Below, piece after piece: positions 28,211-42,411 of a stretch of DNA of 64,000 nt. The position numbers and the translations under genes are program-made. The stretch covers positions 2,496,915 to 2,560,914 of the forward strand of contig JAJEKV010000002.1 of assembly GCA_021234155.1 (NCBI GenBank), read 5' to 3'. The stretch is from Isoetes taiwanensis (Eukaryota > Streptophyta > Lycopodiopsida > Isoetales > Isoetaceae). Below the pieces are notes generated by a model. That model saw only the letters and a list, made by a program, of their open reading frames with translations, ran no database searches and had not been told where the DNA came from. Each line of letters starts with the position of its first letter. Position 1 is the first letter of the stretch.

Positions 28211-31200
28211 ACAAGGTCTGTATTGTAGATGGCATTGTGAAGACCAGTCCGGACTAATACAAAGAGATCCAATAGCACAATGAATTGGATCGTAGAAGGG
28301 AGAGTTGGAACAAAGAATATTGAAGAAGTCAAAATGGCTATAACAATCGAGCAATCTCGTTGCTACAATATTGCTCTAGAAACCTTTGCAAATAGTGTTT
28401 TATATTCATTGAATTGAAGTGTTTAATTAGTTACCTTGTTAGCAATCGAATCCTGTGTAAAGCACAAAGATTTAGACGTTTTCACCATGCTAGACAAACT
28501 CCTGGGCTGCGATATCACAGATTTGAAAATGGCTAGCAGGTATGGAGCAAAGCCTTTGCCCCACTAGAGGTATACATGGGTCCTTGGAATTCCGTGGAAA
28601 GAGAAAAATCCTATGTTTTTATTATGTGCACTATTAAACTATATGCATGTTTAAGATATATGAGCAAAATCATGTTGCGTTATTTCTACTCTACAAAGGT
28701 ACCACCAAACAGTTTCTTAACATGACGTACGTTTTAAGATATATGAGCAAAATCATGTTGTAGTATTTTATGCTTAACATATAGAGATTTGTTTGTATTA
28801 AGATATTTGATAATGTTCAATGGTAATATCGAGGATATTTTCAATGGCCAATGTTGTAGCCAATGTGTGTATGCTCATTTCTAATGGTATTTAGGTCTTA
28901 CCCCTTTTGTCTTTTTTCTTTTTGTGTGTGTTTCCAATGTCATTATATAATATCTGGTTTGTTAAGCGGTTTACACACCATATTTTATATTTCACAATAA
29001 TGCGTGTTAGTCTAGAAGGACCATGATATCTTTGACATTTTTACCTAGGGTTTCGCCATGTTTATACATTTGGTATTTGAAATCATGGTTTCCAAGGTGG
29101 TGGGCAAAGAATTTCTGTGTATGCTCTTTGGCATATATAGTATATGCTTTCAGCCAATACTTACAAAAATTTTTGAATCCCAAAATGGCATGGGAACTTA
29201 GAGAATATCTTGCTAAGATGAAGACCAAAGGAATATTCCCATACCCCACAAATCGTGTTTGGTCTTTTAGGCAACCCAAAAAAAGACGAGGGTTGTGTAT
29301 AGTCACTTAACAGCCCCTCCTCCATGTAAAAGATGTGCCACGGTAGAAACTCCAACGAGGCACATATCAATGATAGCATATAATTTAGCTTATAAAACGA
29401 GCTTTGTCCATGCATCATTTGTGTCTGTATATTGCTCCAATATACTGTTATATTGAAAAAGCAAATCATATGAACATGCAATTAAAAAATATCGTTCCGT
29501 GAATGCATGCATGTATACACATAGATCCCATGCACCGAGAATGATAAGTAAGCCACCCAATCTAATATAAACGTGGTTATTATACCTTGAGGCTAAGGAT
29601 GAAAACGCGGCAACGTATATAATGTAATTCATTTTCATGGAATTATATCATCAAGTAATTGATTGATGTATATTTCCAATGCCTATAAAAAGATACCTTA
29701 AAAGTTGTAGAGCGATGCTTTAGTAAAGTATCTCTTCATCATTCCGATAAGTAGTAATGACATAAAGGTAGTTAATTTATCTCATGAAAAGTTGGAATGT
29801 ACTTTCTTGGAAATAACAGCCAAAGCCGATGACCGATAGGTGCAATAATTTATATGCATCCATCTGTCCGCGTACGCGATATTTTTTCCGCCTGGCTACC
29901 AGTTCGTGTCGTTTGCCGATGTCCACCGGCGATACCCGGCATCCAGATGCAAGCGTCTGTTCGCGCTCCGAAGCTCATGGCGAACCACCCGTGAAATGCT
30001 CTGTTTGAATTTTCTCTCAAAGCCCACCGGCACCAACAGCACGCGCAGCGTAGTGTTCACGCCCGGAAGTGATGCGGAGCATATCCGCCCATATCAACTC
30101 CATAGTGGAAGTTTCCAACCGCAGTCCAATATTTAAAATGCTTTGAGCGAATAGGTCGGCGGCGATAGATGCCGGGTGATGATTCAGAAATTAACGTTCC
30201 GACTGAAAGAACAAAATCCCCAGAAAGGGATCTCATAAGCTGGTTGAACTCAGACAATCAAAGAGATTACCGCGTCTCAACATCCGAAGATGAGGGGCAT
30301 ACCGCTGGTATATGTTAGGATCATAGCTATGTTCTGGTTGGCATTAACCCGCATTCCTCGGATAACTTGCCACCACGCTATTTAGACTTTAGTGGAGCAA
30401 ACTCTATCCCAAAGCTATCGCCATGTAAATGACACAAAGTGGGTTTTATATAGGTTATTGCAATTGGAAATACTTTTGCATCTATTACATAATAGACATT
30501 TGATCAATTTACTATAAAGTTCCAATTAGTTTTATCATGTATAAGCCGTTCATTGCTACGTAGAGTGACGCCAATCGGTCCCATTCAAGCTTCCATCGAA
30601 CTTTCGAACTCGCGACAAAAGCTCGAGCATTGGTTTAGATGGTATGACCCTAATATACCCGTAGATGAACATTTTAGTTTGGTGGCGCGATACGCGACAC
30701 GAGCGAATGATTACAGCTGAAGTGCTCATTTTTCCCCGCAGATTTAAGCAAGCACTGGGCAGAACCGCCATGCATCACAAATGCAAATTCTCGATGAGAA
30801 CTCTAGACTCATGTTCGATTTATTAATCAAGCTTCATGGATGAAATAAATGTTTTGGTCATTGCAAATGTACAAGTTATTTTGCTTTTCCTATGCTTTTG
30901 TTGCAAATGTACCATTTAAAGCTCATTTGTTTTTCTACTTTTTATTTATTTCCTCGAAAGAAATATGTCGGGTTTGGATTGTGACTTAGGGACTTTTCTC
31001 TTTTCCACTTTCTACGCCTTTTTAAATCTAAGTGGAAGCTGGAAGCAACTAATCTTTGACCAATTTGAAGCAATCAATCGGACCAATTTCAACCAAGAAA
31101 TCTTTCTAAATAATCATGTTTGACCCTCGCTAATGAATTGAAATAAATAAATTGAATTGAGTATTATCAGTCGAATAAAGCTATCATGATAGCCCATTGG

Positions 31201-33724
31201 ACCCAAAAACAACGAAATAAAGAACGCTTGGCTCATTATGTCTAGATTAAAAAACTTCCTCATTGAAAGGTTTCCAAAGAAAACCTTAGCGCATTAGGTT
31301 TACCGATGAACCACATTGTACAATTTTATATATCTATGAATGATCAAGATCAATTGAGCCCCGCATGTCCACAATACTTAAATGTAAGATGTTAGTGCTC
31401 CTCACCGGCGGTGTGTTCATTACACAGACGCTTGTTAGATGTAACCAACCCAAGCCATATCGCACCCATATAGGCGGTGCAAATGCCGGGTAGTGGTGAA
31501 GATGTATCTCATCTTTAATAATTCAATAGGACCCCAGCTTTTGTTCTGCCCGCTCGGCCGGGCTCACCAGCCCTGCCTCACTTTGAGGTACAGGTGCTCT
31601 TTGTGAATGGACGCAAACGCCAATGTTTTCATGGTTAAATGTGTTAACATGTATTGCCATGGACCCCTGTTTAGCATTAAGAAACATATGTCCAACCTAA
31701 AGCATATACTCCCCAAAGCTTCGCTTAACAAACACATGTCTAGAAATTACTTCAGTAATTGTGACTTCATTGTTATGCACGTAGGACCAAAAAATAAGTA
31801 AACCATTAAACCCTCATTAATAGATCAAAGGTGTGCAAAATTTAGATGAACATAGGTAGGCTTCCACATTGTCGTTTCATAAGTTGTTTCTTTGTTTCAT
31901 ATATCATACTAATTGGTTTCATTTCATGATATACAATAATATGCTTGGCCATTTGGGCGAAGTTTCTTTCGTTTCATATAGTTGCTTTCTTCTAACTTTT
32001 GATTCTAATATTGTTCTCGCTATTGTCAACGCCATGCAAACTATGGCTTTGCACCGACCGGGTATCAAAATATGTTGGGTATAGACCGATGCATTGAATG
32101 CAATGCCGCTTGGATGCCTCGACAATATTTTTCCATGCCACCACATATGCCCTGCTACCCAACTAAAGCGAAGGCAATTGGTCTCATGAGGTTGCCATCT
32201 ATGAGAGCTGCAGCATCAGGTCGATGGTGATGATTCAAAAATATGCACGCATGCCGGATGAGACCAATTTGAATGGGATTGGCTTCCTAAACGGGAAATG
32301 TAGGAGGCATCCACTGCACACCCGTAAGTCGAACAACGCAATTCCTACTCATTCAAATGCACGCTATATACCTAGATGCCTAAAAATATGCCTAAAAACT
32401 TTTGCAAAGCGTGTCTACCATGAGATTGCTCAACAACACGCTACTATGTGTCTCAAAGGGGCGTAATATTATTCAAATGCCGTGAGGATTGCGTAGCTGA
32501 GGGATGGACTACAAGACCACTGAGAAACAATTATGTATGTCGCATTACTGCCCTTTTGGCGCCCAATGGCTAATATTACGATCAATGACCGCGGATGATG
32601 CAATCCCGACGGCCGCCGTGCATCGCCGCGGAGTTGAAAAAGGAGACTAGGTGGGGATCTTTTTGAATGACCTCAGGATTGCAAGGGGAAAGGCAAACAT
32701 GATGAGCGGATGAAAACAAGACCTAGATCATGCCCATGTGAAGTTGAATGCCTTAAACAAGATAGGCATCATTAGGGGAATACACATTGGGATGTGGCCA
32801 TCTAGTTCATATCAAATGTAATAAATTCTGTCATGTCAAAACCTTACGAGGCGAAGCTGTCTCATCTCAACCAAGCATAAGGTACGGTACCACAAACAAA
32901 GACGCATCTAATTTAGGCACACCGACATTGTTCCGCTGTGCATGATGGTATAGGGCTTTGAATTTCCCACCACACATGGCGTGACGCCTTCGTGGGAATA
33001 GACGCACTCCACACCTAGATGACCTCATCATAAACCCTAATGTGATATGGTATGTCGCCTCTACCGCCTGAAGTTCTTAGGGTTGGCTACCGGGATCGTG
33101 GTTGAAGAACATCAACAACAATGATTGTCTGCACGACGACCAATTTATGTACCGCTTGGATAAACTTTGAATATTATTTTGATAGGGAGACTTTGGATAT
33201 TGTAGTACCGTATATTTCAAGCATGCAAACCTTGGATCTCTGAAAATTACTCTGTACATCAGGATATGGCGAAGGTATTTGTTTTATTTGCATAACCTTG
33301 GACATACTTTTGATACATACACTGCTGAAACCTTTGGACGCATTAATTCTGTATTTTGTACTATTTGTATACTTTTGGACACACATATTATGGACATGCA
33401 AACTTTGACTTGCACCACTTGTATACTTTGAAAATAATGCATTTTTTGTGCACGCACATGTTGACACGATATGGACAAGTATACTATGGCATGTATTGCA
33501 CATCAATGCTATGGGCTCGTGATACTTGGACAATAAAAGACCGTATTAGATGTTTAACTTGCAAAAACTTGTGGGAGCACAAAAACTTGTAATGCATTTA
33601 ATAAAAGTTTCATACATGTCATAAGTAATCCCTTTGCATGAATTAGCCTCTGCTCTAACCTCCTTTCTCCTTACCTTTACATCCAACCCATCTCCTTCGT
33701 GCTCAAAGAGGGAGTCAATGTCTT
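28211..33724. other. Long gene-poor stretch
   Basis: I can support no gene here. 29880-30300 is GC-richer than its surroundings without a recognisable protein. 33180-33540 is rich in TTGGACA/ATACTTTG words on the plus strand, as seen in transposon 3' regions. The rest is AT-rich with short frames. Confidence 0.35.
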
Positions 33725-35035
33725 GTGGTATCCGGTGAAGCTCAATACTGCGGGCCATGATCTCCATATCGTCGTCGAGGCATATCCACTTCTCTCCGTC
33801 TCAGTCTTTAGTTTTGATCACCGTCACGCCGCTATTATCCCACTCTTCAGACAAATTGTCACTACTTTGTTGTCATCAAATAAGTAGCCATAATCTTTGG
33901 GTCGATAACGACTCATCACACCGTAACATTCTAACGACATGCCTTAACCGACCGGCAAAACTATTCCAGGGCATTTACTTAGTAGTCGCTTACCCACTTA
34001 TGTCGGTGTCTTGGGAATGCTCCACATACAATATTCAAGGATCAATACTTGAGTGGTCAACCATGGGCTCATTACAATCTCCATTCAGAACTATGTTCTC
34101 ACCCTCACATCCAAGGCTATTATTGAACCAAGATAATCACGACCGAAAGTAGCTATCAATATACTAAATAAACCCATGCATATGGCATCCATGGAGACTC
34201 AAAGTTGAGACCTATTCGACATCAAATGTAACCGCTCATAATCGACATGCTCTAACCAACTGAAACATAGTCATACTATCTCGTACAGGTAACCTCAAGC
34301 TTTCTAATCTTTTCCCCACGCTATTCTCCAACCCTTCCCTTTCATACCGGAATAGGAGAGTTCCTGCCCTGCATGTATCTCAGAATCCTAAATGATGTGG
34401 GACATGATTTCTATATCAATGTCGGTGAGATATCTTCGCTAGATCGTCGGCCGGCCGGCTATCATCCGATCTTTTTGACAGTGTTGTCACCGTTTATTAT
34501 CATCCCCAAAGATGAGTAGCCATAATCTCTAAGTCACCATGACCCACTGCTGTCACCGTAACTTTCCTAACCCACATGTCCTTAAACTTCAACCCAAAAT
34601 TGCTTCAGCGCTTATGATAGCCACTTCTACCTATTTGGCGCCGCATTGGCACCGTTTCTGAATGCCCCCACGTGCAATATTCAAGAATCAAATACTTGAT
34701 CAATCAACCACAGTCTCTCCCACTAGAACTATGCTCATCCTCGAGCATCTAAGACTATGATTTAACCAGTATACAACTGACTAGGTGGTTACGAAGGTCA
34801 TCAAATTACCCATGCATATAGGCACCCAGGAGAGTCGAATTCGAGATCTGTTCTGATTTCAAATGTAACATTCCTAATTGATATGCCCTTAATCGCACCA
34901 GGGAATTTCGCTTCAGATATTTATGAATACGCTTCTACCCATTTATGCCGCTGTTCGATAACACCCCACAGCGCATTCGCGATCGTAATACTTGAGCTTG
35001 CCAACCATGGGCCTCGCTCTCCGCCACCGCCGGGC
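33725..35035 (-). repeat. Tandem SINE-like modules, period about 637 bp
   Basis: 33730-34255 and 34380-34905 match with an offset of about 637 bp, and 34865-35035 repeats the block at 33925-34070 once more. Each unit carries GTAAC..CCTAAC..ACATG and AATATTCAAG.ATCAATACTT. On the minus strand the unit heads resemble tRNA-derived promoters (CAGTTGGTTAGAGCATGTCG at about 34240; GAATTCGACTCTCC near 34830). A further partial copy lies at 40865-41040. Confidence 0.5.
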
Positions 35036-36342
35036 TGTTCGTTTTCTCGCATTTTTAAAAATCATCCCTCTTCAACTCAATGATTTCAAAGGACAAAATT
35101 AAAACTCGGTCAAGATGCTTACATATTGTTATGTATTCAAGAGTTGCCGGCCAAGAAATTGAACATCAACCCGTCGGGCTTTGCATAGCAACCTGATTGT
35201 ACGCTTTAGTTCCTCTCAAATATCTAGCATAATATCAGGGGGTTTTCTTTGTGTTTTTGTACATTTTTTCCTATGGTTTTTATATTATTTGGTGGTTTAG
35301 ATTTCACACTCAAAGATGTACTACCGCATATCTAGAATGAACATTATATTTTCATCTTCTACTTCATATTCTAATGGTTTATAGCCATAAGCTTGTGGCT
35401 GATTCTGTACCATCCAACTATTTTACGGTCAAGATCGAAGTCCTTGAGTCCTTAACCTGGCTCACAATGGGACACCTGGCCCAGCGGCATTTCCCTGAAT
35501 TGTTTTTTCTCCTATAATCCAAAGTTAAAAATGGAGGTGGTCAAGCTTCATGTGTTTTAGGGTTTTTATTATGTGTTTCCTTAACGATGAAGCTTTTGCA
35601 AGTCGCGGATTTAGAAATACTAAAGGTGTTCAAATGTAAATTTCACATACGTATTGCATGGCTTAAACTAATTCATTCGGGATGATTTGGACACACAGGG
35701 CATAGACCTGATTGGAAGCTCTATTGACTATTATTGGTTTGTCTGGACATATTGGTCCTGTTATTGTGCTATATACTGCTATTGGACAGCATGAAATGCT
35801 AAGTGCTCTTTTACACTTAGTAGTGGTTGCATAAGGATGCAAAGAGCTTTCCAAGATTAACCTGCTATCACCATATTCCACTCACATAGCTTATAAGAAA
35901 AACAAATCACCTCCTCATCGTTAATGGATTTACCTCAGGCCAAGTTACAATGCACAGAATGGGGAACCCGAATTGCTTCTACGTGATGTGGCATTATAGG
36001 AGCATGGAGATTTTAGCGGTGATTCCGTGGTAATATTTCCTTCCCTACCAAAATGTGCTCCATTCCAAGGCTGCTACGCACATTACCCACAAACATGTAA
36101 ATATGGAGTTTTATGGATTTTGTCATCTTCTACTTCCATCGCTGTGGTAGATTGGAAATAATCAAAGATCAACTCTATAGCCAGAAGTGTCTGCATGATT
36201 GGCATACCTTGGCTATTTTTGGATGAAAAATACCGCCTTGCTTCTGTGGGTTGCTTGTATGGAGTATTTAGATGTTTTAAGTTGTGTTTCAAGAAGTTGA
36301 AGTGGTATTTCCTATAGGGCTCCGGCCCAATTTTTTAATATA
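35036..36342. other. No gene seen
   Basis: AT-rich, short frames only. A minus-strand frame at 35663-35881 has no recognisable domain. Confidence 0.35.
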
Positions 36343-36790
36343 ACGTAAACCAACACAACCACCATATATATAATTAAAACAAACCATTGCATCCAAATAC
36401 ACACTTAAATTAGAATCAAACCTTTAGTTGGTGCATATTCCCACACGGGTTACGTGAGAGCCCCTAGGAAACTTACAATACATGTAATAAAATTAACACC
36501 ATTGGGCACATTCCCTCAAACCCATAGTATTTTGTAAACCCTAATATATAGTATACAAAAATCTGTACGTGCATGCCCCACAACCAGGGATCGCTACATG
36601 GCTCCGTGATCAAGGAATAAAGGGCAAATATGCCCATTCCGGGCGCTCTCAAGTATTCCAGTGTACCCCCGCTTTGAATATGCACCCAAACCAAAGGGGG
36701 TTTCAGGGGGGCTCTAATTTAAGTGTGTTGGATGCAATGGTTTGTTTTAATTAATATTAATGGTACTTATGTGTTGGTTGCGTGTTGTAC
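36343..36790. mobile_element. Foldback element with about 110-bp inverted arms
   Basis: The left arm (about 36343-36455) and right arm (about 36660-36790) are inverted copies. They share AATTAAAACAAACCATTGCA, TCCAA..CACACTTAAATTAGA and GGTGCATATTC. The centre is about 200 bp without coding capacity. A homologous arm lies at 13930-14135. The layout fits a non-autonomous DNA transposon. Confidence 0.6.
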
Positions 36791-37863
36791 TTGCACTGTT
36801 CGACAAAACAAAGATAAGATTTTCATTGTGAGTGCTTGTAATGTCATGGTGACTTGACCATGCACTTGCCACCATACATATGCCTCCATGCTTGGCTTTT
36901 TCTTATGCTTTGTCTCGTTTCACCCAACTCCTAAATGACTTATTAGATTCTGGTACTCTATTAGCTCCTTCATAAAAGCCTCAGAACGATCACCGTAGTG
37001 GGAATAATATCTCATACAACAACCATGAATCTATGACCTCCCATTCCCGCGATGTTGGTCCATGTCATGGTTAGCTAGGTCTAAGGTATGGTCGATGCCA
37101 TATATGTCTGGGTAGGATTTGGCCCAACGAGTTATGGCATCTGCCAACAGTTCTTCGTTAGGAATTATTAAATGGTTGTTCATGTCCGCTGTGCTATACG
37201 GAGGTTTGTATGGAATGCCAATCAATATGTTTTTCAGCATGGCAACTATTTCATGGGTACTAGTTCTCACTACAGGAGGACCTCTTCCCTCTTCAATTGT
37301 GTAACCGTTAGAAGGAGCTCTGCAAGATGGGGGCAGCCCAACTTCAAAAGAAATGGATGGTGTACAGAGGAGGCACAACAATCATTCTAGATCAATGGCC
37401 TTTCAACCCTTGGATTGGCTATATCTAGATAATTTAAATAGCACAAAATTACCATTAACATTAGCATTATCCTTTTTTGTACTTTTGGGCTTTTCTGCCC
37501 CTTTTGTTATCCCATTGCCAATTTGGTCTCCGTGGATGTTAAAAAGGGTATCTACCTATCTATCCATACCTTGCTAGCATTCAAAGTAGAATAAAAAATC
37601 TTGAGGGCATAATAAACGGGGCTCACACATTTCACAACATTTTCCACTCCTTTCCAAAATGATTTCATAAGCAACTAGGTCTCTAAGTTTTGAGCTTCTT
37701 GGTGAGCCTTGACCTCTTTACTTCCATTTTGCTTTCTCTTCCCTTCAAGAACTCGTGGTTTGAAGGTTAATGACCCACCAACCTCGCGTGTAGTTGGTCG
37801 CGAAATGTGTTACAAGGGTTTGATAATCGCTGTTCTAACATGCAAGCCCAACAAATGATCTTG
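36791..37863. other. No gene seen
   Basis: A minus-strand frame at 37031-37381 is open for 116 codons but shows no recognisable motif. Its composition is not clearly protein-like. Confidence 0.3.
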
Positions 37864-38124
37864 CTATATTAATACTCGATGTTGCTGTGTCATGTGGACA
37901 CCAGCCTCTTTCAGATCTGCAACTATGTTATCAAAATTCTTATAAAAATCCTTGATCTTTTTCTTATCAAGAAGTTGAATCTCTCTCAGTTCTTTGTCCA
38001 ACACATCTGTTTGTGAAGACGTCTTGGATCCAAATTTCCTTGGGACTTTTACCTGATCTTCAACAAAATTGATGGAGAGTATCCCCTTGGCTTCTTTAAT
38101 TTTTGTAGTAAACGATAACTTCAC
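37864..38124 (-). pseudogene. Retrotransposon gag-like fragment
   Basis: An open frame of 86 codons includes LLDKKKIKDFYKNFDNIVAD followed by LKEAGVHMTQQHRVLI. The 'hfrefdnlvadLkaaGv.l..eh.v' pattern is typical of the UBN2/Copia-type gag of plant retrotransposons. No zinc knuckle or pol is seen next to it. The match is short. Confidence 0.35.
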
Positions 38125-40864
38125 CGATTGTTGTGACCCTCTCCCTCACTCCGCTCTGCGGATTGCCGCACCATCCTTTTCCTCGGCGAAGAACTAGCCT
38201 CAGCAGACACTAGTCCAGACTGTGGTACTAATTGACCATTATCTCCGCCTCCCAGAATACTTCCAAGTGAAATCTGAGCTCTGGGCATATTATAAGGTTA
38301 ATCTTTTTGTTCAAGATTATGCCATGGAGGAACTTTGCCATGTTATAAGGCATGATATGATTTCATGCATACTTATTCTTTATAAAATTTCTCAAATATG
38401 CTCTCTTTACTACTACACTTTATAATGGTTTCTCAACTTACCCATTTTATTGCTTTGTCCTGTATAAGCTATGAGTTGCGACATTTCTTGGCCGCATTCC
38501 TTATGCCCAATTGCTACTTTAATTCAGGTTAACCTCGACATTATTGTGCCTTCACATTTACCATGCGTAGTTGACGTGAATATAGGTAATATTAAGGAAT
38601 GCTCAAGGAAGGCTCCAATTTTAAATATCTGGACATCCCTCCATTCAAGATGTCAAGAGTTGCAAAAGAGTATACATGGACCGAGTCAATTTGAGACATA
38701 TCAAATGTTGATGATAGTTGGGATTGTGACGTATACTGGACCCTATTAGACCAATTATTTGTTAACAAGAACTTGTGTTTGGACCATGTTCTAAGATCGG
38801 TGAAGTCATAGAAGAAAACATATTGGTAATTCCAATTTCTATTTATGTGTGCGGGTCAAAGAAATATAATAATTCCATCCAAAGGACAATTTGATATTTT
38901 GTTCAAGTATACCTATCTTCTTCCCATCGCTTCAATGTCATTCTTTAACTTGCAAAGATCGATTGATTTACATGCCCGCGCTCGGTATAACAAAATCCCT
39001 CGGTAAGAATATCCACCCATACCGCTTTGCATCCAATCTCAGCGTTACAAATGCCGAAAGCTATATCATGTTAGAAGAAGTTGCAGCAGATGTAATGCTA
39101 TAGAACGCATCGCCACTTCTTTATTAAGATAACCTTTTGGCAACCGAAAAACATAAAAATTACCAAATGCTTGTTGTCCATTCAGGGTTATAATGTTCTT
39201 TAAACCTTCCCAGCTTGAAGAGCCACGAGATACCTTTCATACACATTTTCATGTGAAGAAAAAGAATTCTCGAGACTGTAACATGCTGCCAAATATTTTT
39301 ATTATAAAGTTTTTGGCAAAAGATTATTCACAAAAGCAGATGTATAAAACAAAAATTTGTAACTCTTTAGTGTTACAAGCTGTTACTCAAGGCATATCCG
39401 TGTCTCTCACAAAGGATCGGAACCTAAACTGAGTCTCCACGGAGTCCATACTTTTGCACTCGTCAAGCAAGATCAAAACCACGCCTTATGTAAACACAAG
39501 AATGCCATAGCAACATAGCCTATCGGTGGTACTGCCTCAGCTATCTCTTCGATATCTTCCCATAAAAGTGAGAAAAGTACGTTCTCGAAGGTCGACACCA
39601 ATACCAAATAACATTAAGACATGAAGTTGTTGTTTGCCAACCCCGGTAGTATTTTCTTCTTTATTACAGTAAAGTCACTTTATTAGAAATTCTTCGTATA
39701 AAGTGAGAAAAAGCTTCAAAGAATGGTTTCTCTCAGGCCGATCTTTTTCTGCACCGCCAAAACGTAAAGATAAAACAAACATGATGAAGTTAATAGTCAA
39801 GCTCCAGATATGCCAAATTGTTGTAACTGAATATATAAATTTCAAAACATAGTTATTAAATAACTTTGTGGAACATGCTTTGTTCTTCTTCAAAAATGTT
39901 CATTTTGCCTATCAAGTATGGGTAGCGCTTTTCTGCACTGCTGTCTTTAAGTAAGAAAAAGTTCTCTCTCCTGCCGCCATTCTTATCCTATCAATCCCTA
40001 TCTTACCAAACAATCGGCCAACCGTAGTTGTATATCTTCCTACCTTGTGCCAACCTCCTTCTCCACCTTTAACATACTCTCAACAAATATGTCGATTGTT
40101 AAGATTGGTCAAAAAATTTTAGGTGCAATCAAGATCCACAAAGCCAAAGCACGCCCCAAAAATGGAACCCGCAGCTCTGACATTTCTTTCCTCGGGCTTT
40201 GTATTTAAGGAAGTTACCTTTAGCATATCCAGAGACTCCCCCTTCTGAAAATGGTCCATCAAATCATAAACTCTAAATGAGATAGTCTAATATGTAATTA
40301 TTATTCTCTATTGTTATACATGAAGCAAATGCTAGGGCTTATGACTTAATGCTAGTTTTTCACATTGATTTACCTCTACATGTTCTAGAATGTGGGACCC
40401 TATTCAATAGAATAAAACCATGTGATAGGAAAATAGAAATAAGCATTAAATAGAAGATAAAAGCATTCATCAAAAAACTCTGCTCCTAAACTTAGAAGCC
40501 CTAAATAAGAGATAGGAACGTAAAAATGAAATAGGAAATAGATTAGATGTACGTAACTTTTCGCCATAGAACCAACGATAGCTTAAAGGAAATAAGAAAG
40601 GTGAATAGCATGCGTAAGTTAGGGAATTGCATTACCTAATTCTAACCTCGAGAAACGCCGTGAGAAATAGTTGCTAGAGAAGAATCGCCAGAAGTCTCCG
40701 TAAAAAAATTGAAATAAGTGAATCCAACTTTCAACCGCTTTTTTGCACAAAATCCTCTCCATCTATGGTGAAATCCTTTGCTAGTTCGGAATCATGTATG
40801 ATAAGGAAGCAAATGTACCCCGTGATTTGAGAGGGCGGTCCCACGTACGCCTCTAGCGCCAGCG
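38125..40864. other. No gene seen
   Basis: AT-rich, gene-poor sequence with short frames. No domain, RNA gene or strong repeat was recognised. Confidence 0.35.
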
Positions 40865-41040
40865 AGGTCGATGTAACGCTCCTAACCGACATGCCCTTAA
40901 CCAATCAAGTAAAAGCGTTTAGACGCTTTATGAGTAGTCGCTTTCATTCATTTATGTCGGCAGTTCTGAACCTAATGTGCACACATTCAAGGATCAATAC
41001 CGAAAGCTGCCTACCATGGGTCCGCTACATCGCTGTTAAT
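40865..41040. repeat. Partial copy of the 33.7-35.0 kb module
   Basis: TGTAACGCTCCTAACCGACA, then CATTTATGTCGG, then ATTCAAGGATCAATAC and CTACCATGGG follow in the same order as at 33920-34070. Confidence 0.55.
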
Positions 41041-41364
41041 TGGGCAAACGCTATTTTTCCCCTCGCTGGAAAGTCCCTTTGCATTGCCAAAACCAAATCC
41101 GGAAGAACCGGGATGTGCAAATTTTCTGGGCGGCTTCCGGGCCGAACATCACACGCCTTCCTGCAACCTGCCCTAAGATTATGCCCTGGTGGCAAAGGGA
41201 AGGGATAAACATGTGCTCAACTGCCAACTCCGACCTGAAGGCGCTAAGGGAGGGGCGTAATCCGAGGTGCGTAATATAGCCAAGTCCGGGCGATGGGCCG
41301 CTGTGTAGCGTGTCGATAACGGGCCGATGACTCCATCATTTACGTGCGCCACCAGCTTTAAAGC

Positions 41365-41452
41365 CATCGATATGCTAGGTATATGCCAAAGATATACTTG
41401 AATATGCCCATACCATATATATAAACGGTGGGTTGGCAACCCAAAAACGGGG
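41365..41452. repeat. Second copy of the CATATGC/palindrome terminus
   Basis: ATATGCTAGGTATATGCC, then ATATGCCCATACC, then a short inverted repeat GGGTTGGCAACCC followed by AAAAA. It parallels 2515-2612. Confidence 0.5.
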
Positions 41453-42411
41453 CTTGTTGAAATTGAATGATGTTCATTTAATCCTTATGGGTCAAAAATA
41501 AGTGTATGCATTGTTACTTTTAAGGGAGAAAAAAATTAACCCAGTGCATTGTTACTTTAGACTAAGAATGTAAATGAAAATCTAATTTGAATCATGCAAT
41601 TTGAAAGTCCATTTGTAGGAGTGACTTTAAAAATTCAAAAAATAAAAAAAGGATGGGCAGCTCTTCAATCTCTAAGGTTACGGGCGAAAACCTCCGTGCT
41701 TCGGCTATCGCCCTGCTTCCAATGTTCCCAAGGAATGAGAACCGGAAAGTGGTCGAGGTTAAGAACCTCATTTAGAAAATAATCCCGACAAATATTTTTG
41801 GACCTGGGCCTGACCTCATCCAGGTTGGGCCGTTCATGGGAAAGCACCCTAACCTTGCCACCACCATCAGTTCAGAATATTCCTCCAACATTCTGCCAAA
41901 AGGACCCAAGGCAAAAAAAAAGGGGAAAAAAGGGGGCAAAGGATATTATAACAAAGCTATTTTTTAACAGAGGGCGGGCTTGTAAATTCGGCAGGGATCT
42001 GAGTTTAGCATTTGAAAATAATTCTTTGATTGCCTTGCCCAGATCCTTCCTGTTACGCCTCTCTGATTCTTCTCTATATCAGTTTCACAGCAATTTGGAT
42101 TCAAGTTTGGCTTCTCTTAGAATAGAAAAAAGTGGTATTTCAAGTTTGGCTTCTCTTAGAATAGAAAACAGTGGTATTCATTCAGGTAAAAGCTTTTTCA
42201 CATTATCCCTTTTGCTTCGTCTTTTATTCCATAAAACTGGCCTGATCATGGCGATTTTCTTCTTGCTTTTACGAACTTATTCTGCAAAACCAAATATGCA
42301 GGTAGTCTTAAGCAGAAGAGCATATTATTGCATGAAGTTTCTGATTGTTTGTGTCGAAGTGTTAATCAAAGGCTCTCCTCTGTAGATAAGCATAACCTCG
42401 ATTTTTCAAGG
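41453..42411 (+). promoter_or_regulatory. Upstream and probable leader region of the MFS gene
   Basis: The stretch has no recognisable protein, although a 195-codon frame (41798-42385) is open. A 39-bp unit (TCAAGTTTGGCTTCTCTTAG and onward) is duplicated in tandem at 42101-42139 and 42140-42178, which gives a false protein repeat. A C/T-rich run and leader-like sequence precede the ATG at 42412. Confidence 0.35.

Noticed and set aside
29880-30300. GC-richer island as a possible bacterial or organellar insert
   Set aside because: No recognisable bacterial, plastid or mitochondrial gene in any frame; composition alone is not enough.
41798-42385. 195-codon frame upstream of the MFS gene
   Set aside because: Includes a tandem 39-bp DNA duplication and reads as leader or promoter; no domain is recognisable, and the transporter starts in a different frame at 42412.
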